From the NCBI GenBank assembly GCA_032358165.1, contig JAALGY010000039.1, positions 930,001-994,000 on the forward strand: DNA of 64,000 nt, read 5' to 3'. The DNA comes from Diplosphaera chodatii (taxonomy: Eukaryota > Chlorophyta > Trebouxiophyceae > Prasiolales > Stichococcaceae). The translations under genes and the position numbers were made by a program. Shown here piece after piece: positions 36,801 to 48,700 of this stretch. Each line of letters opens with the position of its first letter. Position 1 is the first letter of the stretch. The notes under the pieces were generated by a model, which saw only the letters and a program-made list of their open reading frames with translations, had not been told where the DNA came from and did not search any database.

Positions 36801-38615
36801 TCTCTGCTGAAACTTCTGATCTTGTACATCAGTCAAACCTGTGAATACCAAACATCCAGATTAGGATTGACCATGATCCCACCTCCGAGGCGGGGATGCC
36901 GCGCACGCGGACGATGCCCTCGCCGCCAAAGCGCAGCGCCAGCACCTCCCGCATCTCTGCCAGCGTCACCTGAGCGCATGACATCACTTATCATGCTGGA
37001 CCGCGAGCGGTGGCCAGGCAGATGACTGGCTATGCATGGCCATTCTCTGCCATGGCCATTCTCTGCAGCCCATGCCAGCTGCCAGAAGCACCAGCCAAGC
37101 TGACAACAACATTTCCTGGATGGTGCACCTGCTCGAGGCGCACAAAGCGCTTGCTGGCCTCGGGCAGCAGCGGCTGGCGGTCCAGGGTGGCCACAGCGCG
37201 GGTCGCCTCCTCGGGGGACTCGAATTCCACAAACGCCTGTTGGGGCAGCAACATCTTGTGAACGCGCTTCTTTGTAGCTTGGAAACAACCATCATTTCCA
37301 CGCCTCGCAGCCACAAGTTGCTTGAGCCTGATACTGCAAGCAGGCCAGGTTTCTGACCATGTATGACAACTTGTCTGACCTGGCCAGTGCGGGCGGTGGG
37401 CCCGTGGTAGCTGAGCTGCAGGCCGTTGGGGTGCACCCGGAACCCCGAGAAGAAGGCGGCCAGGTGGGGCTGCCCCGCCTCGGCCGGCAAATTGCGCACC
37501 AGCACCGCCGCCGCCTCCGAGCCCCCATCCGCCGCTGCTGCCTAAGGAACAAGGACGCAGATGTGCGGGCTGGTGCATAAAGAACTGCCGTGCGGCATGC
37601 AGATGCAGAGAGTTGCAGTGTTGCTCACAGGCCCCGCCGCCGGATGCAGCCTGGTATGCACAACCTCCAAAGTCTGGCTGAGCAGAGCGGTAATCAGGCA
37701 GAAGCTGCCACTGCAGCGTCTGCAGGCTGCCACAGCTGAAAATTCCCATCACATGCTGGTGTGGGCTAGGCAATAAGGCCACCTGGAGTGAAGCCTCGAA
37801 CTCCGCCGACGCCAGCGCTGTTGCCTGCAGGTCGGTCGCGTCGCCCGCCGCCAGTGCGTACACATGCACATAGCGCTGCCCAAAACGCTCGGAGAAGATT
37901 GCGCAGTCTAGAGCGACTGCTCGCTGCGCCTCGTCTGTCGAAGCGAAGCGCACGTACGCCTGCTCAGCAGAGGTGCACCACATCACACAGCATCGGCAGT
38001 GGCACGCAACGTTGACCGCCAGTCATCAACACATCGTGCTGGCAGGGCACATTGCATTGGACACTGCAAAACATGTGTCGGGAGGCGCAAGCATCACTAT
38101 GACATGCAAAAAACAAACAAAGCTCACCGCGCCCGTGGTGCGGCCATCAGCGTGCCGCTTGAACAGGATGGGCGAGTGTGAGGCCAGCCGCAGCCCAGCG
38201 AAGAAAGTCTCAATGTCCGCTGTGGTGACACGCGATGGCAGCCCCTGCGCTTGCACAAGGTAGCGCCTTGCCAAAGCGTCAACTCGCCAGCAGCCTTATC
38301 ACACAGTCGCCAAATGCCGTGTGAAAACCAGCCCTGCTACAGGTTTGCCCTGTGAAAGCGCCCGAGCTCGCTTAGCTCCCTTACTGAAACTCGACTGGTA
38401 CGACCCAAGAGTGATGGTGATGTCGTGGAACTGTCTCAAAGTATCTTCCTCACCTTCATGCGCACCCACAGCCCCAGGCTGGTATCGCCCGCCCCCGCTC
38501 CCGGGCCAGGCGCAGAAGCGCTGGCCGGCAACCCGTCCATGCTGATCTCTGCAGCGCCCAGAATCTCGTCAGGCGCTTGGTCCGTAAAAGTTTGAAGCTT
38601 ATGCATGAAGGTCAT
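33852..38615 (-). CDS. RNA-binding protein with three hnRNP H/F-ESRP-type RRMs
   Basis: Predicted nuclear RNA-binding protein for splicing or mRNA processing. Exon 1 (38615-38454) ends in LGLWVRMK and joins in phase 0 to an exon starting at 38244 with GLPSRVTTADIETFFAGL. Together they give the quasi-RRM hallmark LWVRxxGLP...DIxxFFxGL. RRM1 ends with YVRFASTDEAQRAVAL and FGQRYVHVYALAAGD, as in ESRP proteins. RRM2 has VLVRNLPAEAGQPHLAAFF and AFVEFESPEEATRAVATLD. RRM3 has GIVRVRGIPAS, VRALFAGLAIKPGGVRLG and CTFVEFATPADALKAL. The C-terminal third is low-complexity Ala/Pro/Ser/Gly and ends with a possible nuclear signal PPAKRSKAD. RRM identity and order are well supported; exon limits in the low-complexity part (34100-36250) are approximate. 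The Met at 38606 is an alternative start. Confidence 0.82.
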
Positions 38616-39710
38616 CTGTACCGTGTAGCGAGTGTTTGCGGCAGCACTCGCACACACCCTATCTAGTCTGGAGCGTGTGTGAAGCATGACGCCTAGCAGG
38701 CGGTGATGAGACAGGCAAGTGGTGTAATCGGCGCAGTACATCACACAGCGCCACATTGCCGACAATCAACGACGGCTGGACCGACGCTGGGGAGGCAGCC
38801 GGCGTCAGCGCAACAGCCCCCAAACACTGGACACTCAGCATGCTCACATGCTGGGCTCCGCGAGTATTGGAGGTCTTTACTAGCCAGAAAGTCATTTGGT
38901 ATCCTGCCCTACTAATCATTCGCAGCCAAAACAGGTTGGCACGCAATTGGTGCATCATAAGTGAGTGGCTGTGCAACGTTACGACACGAGTTGCGCTCCT
39001 TCAGCCTAGCTATTCAGCCACATGTCTGATGTGCATCACTGCGGTGAAACTCGCCCACTGCGGCGCCAGTGCAAGTCGTCACCTTTCTGCACCCAGCAGT
39101 CGAGACGGCTGCTGCCGACTGATCGAAAGTCCGCAGTGCCCCCCCAGCCTTCAGGGACCAGGGATCAACACTCGATCGCCAAGGACCCACACTGCGCGCT
39201 ACGGACGTTGCACGCGGCCCCAGCTGCGCCGGCTACTGCGTAGGTGCCACTAAAATCTGACAGCCAGCCCTGCCACCTCTCGGCAGCACGCCGATGCCGG
39301 CGGCGGCCACGGCATGCTTTCGACTCAACCACTCGCTGCGATCGGCGTGGCCGTCGAACGACACGAGGCTATACGACGCAGCAAAAGTGCCGGAAAAGTG
39401 TCTGCATCTCCGCGCGTCAAAATCCGTGGTCGTGCGAGGCCGATCAATTAGAGATCTCGCCTTTGGTCATATCCGCCCATCACCGCACCCTGCGGCTTAC
39501 AGGGCCCAAATGTGTCCACGATCCTCTCCCTGACTGACCTACAGCCGTCTCTCCTAGCACGCTACTACGCCGGAAGCCAGAAGAAACGACAAAAATGCGC
39601 AACACAGCCCATGGCAAGCCGGCGGCAGACGGCTGACAGCAGCCAGCATCCGCCAGCTGATGAGGTGCCAAAGCCACATGCCGCTGGACTGGCTGCCGCT
39701 GTCAAATTGC
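38616..39710. other. Intergenic: RRM-gene promoter and eIF4G 3' flank
   Basis: No coding exon recognised. A minus-strand TGTAA at 39497-39501, about 210 nt after the eIF4G stop, is a candidate poly(A) signal. Confidence 0.45.
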
Positions 39711-42700
39711 TTATGCGCTCAGGAACTGCAGCCCGAACTTGTCCACCACCTTCTCCAGCACCTTTGGATCCTCCCGATCCGACTGCAAAGACAATACAAA
39801 ACGTCAGCAAGGGATGCCCCAACAATACACAACAAGCGCCCAGCAACCCCAGTGTTGCAGAGCTGGCCTGGCTCTGCTTGCTGGCCTGACGACTGCAGCA
39901 GCATGGCAGCATTCGACAGAGCAGCTCCAGACAATGATCACCGAAGGCAGTCTCAGGCACAGAGCGAGAAGCAACAGAACGCACCGCATACAGGAAGGCG
40001 GGCAGCTGCAGCCCTACGGCAGCCCAGGCGGCCTTTGCAGCGTCCTCGCCCTGCACGTCCTTCATGCGCTGCAGGGCGGCCCCGATGACGGGCGCCGCAT
40101 TGTCGCTGTCTATGAGCCCGGGGTCAGCGCCCTCTGCACAGAGAGCACACCCTGCCCTCAGCCACCAACACTCGAGCATACCTGAAATCTCTTTCTCTCT
40201 TGCCTCATAGCTGTCAGCGCTCACCAGATATGGCGACGTCAGCAGCAGCATAAAGTCCGATCTCGTAATTCTGGTTGGTTGGGTGCAGGTTGCTGAAGGA
40301 GGATATGCAAGGCTTACCCCCTTCGGCAGGCTCGCCCGCCTGGAGCACATGTTGCGCCATGCGCTTCAGGTCCACCGCGTCAGCCGCCACCAGGCTGCCG
40401 ATCAGCTCGCCAACCTGCACGTGGTCACGCTGTATCGGTGGGTATGCAGAGGATGCCATGAATGCCGGACGCCTTGGGCTGTACTGCAATGTGTACAATG
40501 ATGAACTGTCAAAGTTGCCTCATTGGCGCTTTTCTGTCGAGGCAGGTGACATCACAGGTGGCGGTGCTGTCAATTGTAGTCAATTTAGCTCAGAATGCTG
40601 ACAGGTGTCATGCACGTAGCTGGCGTGAGCTGAACTGCTCACGATGACTGGCGCCTTGGGCGCATCGATTGCGGTGTCCGGCAGCGCGTCGAGCAGCTTC
40701 CTGAAGCCTGTCTCGACCGCTGGCCCTGGCAGCAGCTCCGCTGCAGCAGCAGCAACAGCCGACGTTTCAGCACCACCGATGAAGTCACATGCCGAGCTGG
40801 CGACCTTTGGATGGTTCGCAATTGGTCACATGCAGTCGAGGTGCTGTGCTCCGCAGAGGCATTCCGCAGGGGCAGCCACATCGAGTAGCAGGCAGCGCAC
40901 CCTTGTGCAGCGTGCCATACAGCGCGGCTATGACGTCCCAGTCTGTGCCACGAGCCTCCAGCGCCTCTGCAAATATGCGCTCGACCATGGGCGGCAAGTC
41001 CGGCTTGGACGCTGCAATTTCCTGCGCAAAGCCATGACAACGTCGTAACGCCAGAGCTCATGGCTGCCTGCAACCAGTGTGCTGTAGTGCTGATGTCACA
41101 GCGTGCCTGCAGCTCGTACATGCATGCTGTGCTGTGCTGAGCACGACCCACCGCTAGCAGGGTCACATGACATGAGACGCTGTGGCCCTCCAACGCCCCA
41201 GGTGCTTCTGCTTGCCACCGACATCATGGCAGCATAGACACACGACATGGAGCCCAGACTCACCTGGAAGCTGGCAACGGCCTCCTTGTCGGACTTCAGC
41301 TGCAGGTACTCTGCGACAAGGCCCTTGCAGCGGCCCTCTGCCTCCTTCTGCTGAGCTGGGGTCGCGCCGCCCGCTGCGGCTGCCGGCGCTGCTGCGTCGC
41401 CGGCCGGCTGCGGGGGGGTCGGCGGCCGCCCTGAGCCGGGCGCTGCAGGGGGCGAAGCCGAGGCGTCGGGGCCGGCGGTGCGAGGCTTGAGGTCCAGCGG
41501 CTTCCGCTGCCTGCAGGAGCCCAGCATTGACATCAACAAGCTGGGGTGTGTACCATGCCACCAATGTCTGGCCAGCACATGGTCAAGAGTATTGCTGCCA
41601 GATGGCAAGATCTGTGGCAGACCGATGCACAGCACGATTGTCGCATGGAAGCTTCATCTGGCTCGACAGGAGCTGTACGGAAGGCTTCTGAACGGCACGG
41701 TCACGACCGCTGCACAGGACTTGGTGCGTGGGGGGCTAGGCTGTGGGGCTATGCAGCGGTCCCCATCCTAGCACCCCACGCACTGAGCCCAGCATGGTAG
41801 GTGAAAAGCAGGCAGCAGTGGACTCATGGTGGAGTGACCAGGTGAGGAATGAGGACGCACCTGGGGGGCGAGGCGTCCCGCGGTGGCTGGGGCACGCTGC
41901 CGAGGCGGCTGGACGGAGCGCCGCCGCCGCCCGGCCGCAGCGCACGCGCTGGGCCCAGGAACTCCTGCAGGGTCGGTCGAACGTGTCAAGGCTGAGTAAT
42001 CCAAGACGGCTTGTTGCAGTGCGAGCTTGTGCAGATCAGAGCGCCCCACTGTTGCTCTTGTCAGATGGGACTGCTTGCAGGAGCCATGCCAATGGTGTCT
42101 ACAGGAGTCAGGACGAAGCTACATCTGCGATTATGCTGTTGAGGAGATGTCTGTCGTGCATTGCAAGCATTGCAGGATCAACGATTTGGCAGGAGCCCGA
42201 AGAGGGGGTTTACTCGCACCTGGCTGGGGGTGCGCGCCATCGCACGTATGGGGGCGTCCACGCGGTCTGGCACCTGCATGCGGCCGACCTCCATGCGCCT
42301 GCCCAACAAGCATTGTGCCAATGGTAAGCAAGCTGACGGGCAACAGTGGCTCGTAACTCTTTGTGCTGAGGTGACGCCGTCCCAAATGGGACGAAATGAG
42401 CACTGTTTGAGCAGTGTGACGGATATGACGACGCTGCAGCTCACTGCAACTCCCATTTGGTGAACACCAGGGCACAGCCATCATCAGGCAACTGTCAGGG
42501 GGTTTGGAACACTCACGTGCCGATCTGGCCACGAGGTGGGCCGCCATAGTCTGACATGTCGCGCCGACCGCCGCCGCCCCGATCCATTGGCATGCCCCTG
42601 CCGCCCCGTGGACCACTGGAGCGCGCAGCTTGCTGTTTGCATTGCCAAGCGAGCACGGTCACTAAACGTGCTTTGCTGTGAGCGACCACACCAGCACGCA

Positions 42701-45700
42701 CAACAGACAGCCAGCAGGTTACAGCACCCAGCCGACTGTGGATCTGAGAAACACAGTCACAAGCAGAATGATGATAGATGTCACGCCAGGTAACGAGCTT
42801 CACGGGGGCTTGCCCCGTGCTGAGGGCCCTCGAAAGTGCTGATGCACACCTGGCGCAGCTGCTCGGCGGCCTCCGCGTGCACCTCTGCAATCTTCTTGGG
42901 GCCCTCCGCCTTGCGGCGCTCCCGCCACCCGTTGTACCGCATCTCCCTCAGATCCTGCAGGGCAGCAGACGCAACCTCAGCAGAGCAGTTGTGCGAGCCT
43001 GGCGCTGACGAGGCGGAGCGCAGCAGCTCATCTCCACTGCTGCGAGCTGGAGTTCGAGCAAGGACCAGAAGCAGCCAGGAGCGCCAGTGCCACCGCAGCA
43101 AAAGCCGAGCAGCATGACCAGCCCATGCGCTGACCTGCAGGGCGAAGCGGACGCGGGACTCTAGCTTCTTCGACTGCGACAGCGCCTGGATGCGTCTGAA
43201 GTAAACGTCCATGCGCTCCTTCGCCTCCTTCGTCTGCTGCAACATGACAAAATGACATTGGGCGCGCTGCCCAATGCATGCTACCCACGCTGAGGTGGGT
43301 GACACCCTTTCCGTATGCCGCTGACAACGGCACCATTGCATGCAGTTGCACAGCTGCGAGTTGCGCAGCAGCACTGTGGGACGGCAGGGTGCGCACCCCG
43401 GACTCCTCGAGCGTGCCGCCGATCGTGCGCACCAGCTTGATCAGCGACTCCACGTCCTCCTGCCGCGGGTTGGCGACCTGCGAGGGGCCCATGTCGTCGT
43501 CATAGCCAAACTTATAGAAATCCTGCAGGACGGCACCCTGCCAACTCACATATGCATGCCTCTCCAGTAGGGTATGAAGTAGACCTGCCCAGCTGCGGGT
43601 GGTGTCAGCCTTCACATGGCAGGTGCAGACACCACAGAGCGCCGCATGAATGTCGGACATTGGTGTTGCTTAATCTGCAGGGGTTGGTTGAGGACGCGCC
43701 TCGCCGAGCAGCTTGATGATGCACTCGTGCATGATGCGCTCCGTGAGCATCTTCTTGATGTACAGCTGGCCAATGAACTGGATGTTGCCCAGCATGCGCT
43801 GGCGCCCCTTGTACTCGGCCGCCGCCCGCCTGGCCTCCTCGACCTTCTCCCGCCGCTTCTTCTCGGCCTTGGTCTCTGTCGGCTTCGCAGGCGAGATCTG
43901 CACGAGTCACACCAGGAGCTTGTGACTGCAAACGCCATACTGCTCCTTTGGTGCAGACTGCTGCCAAGGGTACTCGAATGACGTGTCCAGGTGAGCTGGA
44001 CACTCCGAGTACCCAGAGTGCAGTCCCATCCGCGCACATGCAGGTAGCATGTCGCTGGTCGACCCCTTAGAAAGGATGGGCGCCTGTTGCACAGAAGTGC
44101 GCAGCTGCCTTCTGCCCTCCCAAGCACACGGTGAGGTAAAAATTCTCCGAAACACCTCGCCCTCCTCCTTGTCCTCCTTGGCGGGCTCTGCCTTCTCATC
44201 CGCAGGCTTGTCAGCCTTGTCATCTGCCGCGTTGTCATCACCGGCCTCGTTGGCAGCGGCATCCCCCTCCTCCTCCTCCTCTTCTTCCTCCTTCTGCAGC
44301 ACAAGCGAAATGTGGTGTGAGCAAGACAGAAGTGGTGGGGAAGCTGAACACATGCATTGCCAGCTGAGTGGGATGCCAGGTTGCATGGTGGAGATGCCAT
44401 GCTCTGCAACGAGCCCCCTCGCCATGGAAGGGGCACATCTCGTGCCAGGAAACGATGTACCTGACGATGAGAGGCACGACACTGTCAATGCACGACGCAC
44501 CTCGCCAGCAGCGACCTTGGCGGCGGCCGCCTTCTCGCGGGCATCAACCGCCGCCATCGCCTGGTCGCCCGCCTCAAACTCCTCCTGGCACTTGTTCAGC
44601 AACAGCCTGCACCCATCAAGCCGCTAGCTGGCTGCAGCACATTACCGGACGGACATCCCACAACCGTCTTGCTGGAGTTGGCAGTCAGGTATATTCGGGC
44701 ACATCACGACCAGCTGGGCTGCAGTGGACGCAATGAATGATTACGTCACATACCTGGCAACTATATAACACACTAGCATGAACAGGCAAGCAGCAGACAC
44801 CCACCGGCGGAATGTGATGGACTTCTTGGCAGGCTGGCCGTCTTCTGGCGGCCCTGCGTCGGGGTCCTCAAAGGAGGGCAGCTTGGCGGCCAGCCGCACG
44901 CACAGCTCCGCGTACAGCTCCGTGAAGGTGACCTCGGTCAGCGCCTTGTCGAAGATCTGCAGGGCACCAAAATATGGGGGATCTTGAAGGGTTTGCAGCT
45001 CCGACGGCTGACATGGTCCACTCACTGCGCGCTGCCGGACGCTAACCTGCCGTGATATGTCAAATGACAGCGCGCAGCAGGCATGGTGTGGCACATGGGC
45101 AGGCAGCTGCGCACCCGGTCGATGAGGCCCTTCAGCGTCTTGGACGCGGTGATGCCGATGGCAAACATCTTCTCCAGGATGCGCTCGAAGTTGTCGGGCG
45201 TCAGCTTGTTCAGCAGCCCGTTGAACGCCTTCTGCTTCTTCTCCTCCTCTGGGTCCGCCGTCACCGTTTGGCCGACCTGCGATTTGAGCAGCAGCTCAGC
45301 ACATCACTATCCTGACATGTGCTTGCAAACACCACTGCAAAGCAACCTGGAGCTTTACACACGCCTCCTGCAAAGGATATCGCAGAGCATCTGCTGAACA
45401 TCGCATAAAATGCAAGCTGCCAGCAGCACGCTACTGCCTTCTTGCCAGCTCGGGGACTCCAGCGGATCTCAAGTCCAGGGAGCCAGATGAAGCATGGATC
45501 CAGCTAGCAGATCATCAGCGGCCCATATATGACCTGCCCAGCATCAGAATGACGGACTGGAACCCAAGCGTCGAGGTGCCAATCGTCGACGGCAACGGTC
45601 CAGACCCACCTTGAAGCTGTTCTGCGTCTTGTGCAGCTGGATGCCGGACAGCGGGCCGCCCGGGGTGGGCGGCGCCTGCTGCGTGCCGCGGGACCACACG

Positions 45701-48700
45701 TCCGCCTGCACGCCGCCCGGCCGCCCGCTGGCGGCGCGCATCATGCCGGGGGGCCCCGGCGGCCCACCGCGCCCGCCTGCACCAGATGAGGCACCTGGTG
45801 TCTTCACTTGTGCATGGAATGCAGCACGGGTGGTCAGGAGGTAGGAGACTGTGTTGCAAAGTGTGACGACCCATCTGTGTCGGATCTCTGTGTCGAGCTC
45901 TCTGCCGCACGGTCCGAAGTTGAGGCTGCAATACACGGCAGCCTCCACTTGCCATGAGCTGACCAGGCGCCATGAAGCGCCCCATGGCAATGCCGGGAGT
46001 CATTGATGTTTGCTAGGCACACCAGACGCTGGTGTACAGGCATGCAACCAAACAGGCATCTTACCGAAGCCGCCGCCCGGCCCGCCGCCGCCGGGCATGG
46101 GCGCATGGCCCCAGCGGCCGCCGCCCGGCTCCTCTGGCAGCATCTGGGAGCCGCGCCGCCTGTCGTCGGGCGGGCCTGCAGATGAAGTTTCCCCAGTCAA
46201 GTGGTGCTGTGCTCCTGAGATCATGTGTGCCTGTTGTTCTCTGCAGTTCTCCCTGCTATGTTGTCAGAGGGCACACGGGAGGGCTGCTGCAGGCGCTTAG
46301 GTGGCGTCTGACACTTGGCCTGCATGCTGCCAACGGTCAGCATGACCACAACAACGACAACAACTGTCGGCCTGAAGCTCTTGCACGATGATCTAGTGTG
46401 GTGAAGCTCACTGTGCAGTTCTTTTTGCTAGACTTGTTGTGTTTCATCCAGCAGTGTACGAACAACTCTCAAGGTTGTAGAGTGAACACTGACACTGCCA
46501 GCTGACATGATCAGTTCAGAGACATAAGTACGCAGGTATGCAGGCTGGCATGAGGGAGGGCAGGAAGCGCGTTCACCTCGGCCCATCATGCCGGGAGGGC
46601 CCATGCCCATGCCTCCGTGCGGGCCGCCGCCGCGGCCGCCAAAGTTGTTGGGGGGCACGCTGTCGCGGCGGCCGAAGCCAGGGGCTGGCCCGCCGCGGGG
46701 TGCACCCATGCCGCCCGGTCCGCCCATTGGCGCCTGCAGCAAGATGGTCCAAGATGGCACAAAGGGCACTTCACATGTGACATGGCCAACAGGAGAGTGT
46801 CTGGACAGCATGCAGCGGTGGCCTCAGGCTAATAGGAAACATTTTGTTCTCAGCAGGGCGGCAGCCCCTCAACAATCGCTTTTGATGGTCGTCATCGGCC
46901 AAAGTGCACACGAGTCGGAATTGCGCAGCAACACATCCAGCGTAGGTATGTTTAGCAGCTGCCAGATCTGAACGTCCAGCTTGGGTACCTCGCCGGGCGA
47001 AAGCTCTTCGATCCTCTCCAGCCCTGCTGGCTCTGCCGTGTGGTTGTGCTGCTGGCTCAGCAGCCAATCCCGCGAATACCTACAATTCAATGGTCGAGCA
47101 CTGTAGATGTTCAGGTGGCCCACAAAGAGTGCGGGCTCAGCATGCTGCATGGGAAAGTGCCAACACTACAGAGCATGACTGCCCTGCAAGCGTCTCTCTG
47201 GCTGCTGGCGTGCGAGGCACAAGCGTTGCAATAGACCAGCAACACAGCCGGGAGATGTGAGGCGGAGGGCACGCACCGCTTCTTGCCGTCTGGCGAGGCG
47301 CCCTCGGCAGCGTCAGAGAGCTGCAGCTTAGCGGTCGCGACGCGCAGCGCAGCGAGAGGTGCGTCGGGGGCGTCCTCCCAGTCTTCAACCGCTGTGGACA
47401 CCTCACGGCTCAGGGGCTGCAAGCACAGCAAAGCAATCAACGCACCATCGTTGGATTGGAGACGGCAGGTGACAAGGCAATGTCACCATCCGCATGCAAC
47501 CTCAGTGTGAAGCAAGCCGGCGTACTTGCAACAAGGTTCCAGGTCATGTCAGGTCATGGAGAGCCACAGGGGTGGTGTTGGATCTGCTGACTCACGATGG
47601 GGTGGCTGGCAATCGAGGGCCGCGAGGTTGGCGGCGATGGCGGCGGCGGCGGCTGCGAGGGGGTGGCTGACTGCGAAGGCGCCTCATCCTTCTCCTTGGG
47701 CGCCGTGTATGCGTCCATCATATCACCAGTGCCCTGTAACATACAGCAGCGCAGCGTCACTGCTGAGTGAGCGCTGGAGGACAGCCAGCCTATTGCAGGG
47801 GTTTATGCCTGGGATGCCTTATGGGCATGCAGCGGATCAAGGCAGGCTCGTGATGTGCATGCATGCAGGAAAGCGGGCCCGCAGCACAAAGCAGCAAAGT
47901 CAGTGCTGGTGCTTGACACCCACACCTTCTCCTCAGCACGTGCCATGGCCGCCTTGCGCTTCGCCTTGGCGCTGAGCGCGGGCGCTGCAGGACCGCCATC
48001 TGCCTCCTGTGTACGACACAATCCAGCTTGAACTTGCTGCCCAGCCAAGGGTCAACAAGCCTGCGAGCGGCATGTCATGACCAAGTTATTCAGATCTGAA
48101 ATGTGCCACATGCACTGGAGCTTCGATAGGAAACATGGCAGACCTTGCCGGGGTGCGCCTCGCCAGTCGCATCTGCGAGCTCCTTCTCCAGAGAGGGGGA
48201 GACCTCAGCCGCGGACTCGGCAGCAGTCTCAGCGAGCGCGGCCTCCTCCGCCTTCTCGGCTTCCGCTGCGGCATCTGCTGCGGCCTGCGCTTCGGCGGCT
48301 GCTGCGGCCTGCGCTTCTGCGGCTGCTGCGGCAGCGCGCTCTGCGTTCGCCCTCTCGAGCTCCGCCTTCTCCTCAGCTGCCTTCTCAGCCGCCTGCTTGG
48401 CCTCCTCCGCCTGTCGATTTATCCAATAGAATGTGGATGAATAAGCAAATGCAATCGATTGGTTGACGATGGCAACATGGCCTGATGTCATGTCGCATGT
48501 CTGGCAAGCTGCAATGAAGTCCGCAGGCGCCTTGCAATCGACAGAGGGTGCAAGCACCCCCGCAAGTGCTGCTCTACCGTGCTGAGTAAACCTAGCAGCG
48601 CACATGGCAGCGCGCTCGGAGAGTAAGCAGGCATGTCCGGCAATTTGCTGAAGTTTAGGCAGGGAACTGCCAGCACAAGATTGTTTGCTTGTGTTGCTTA

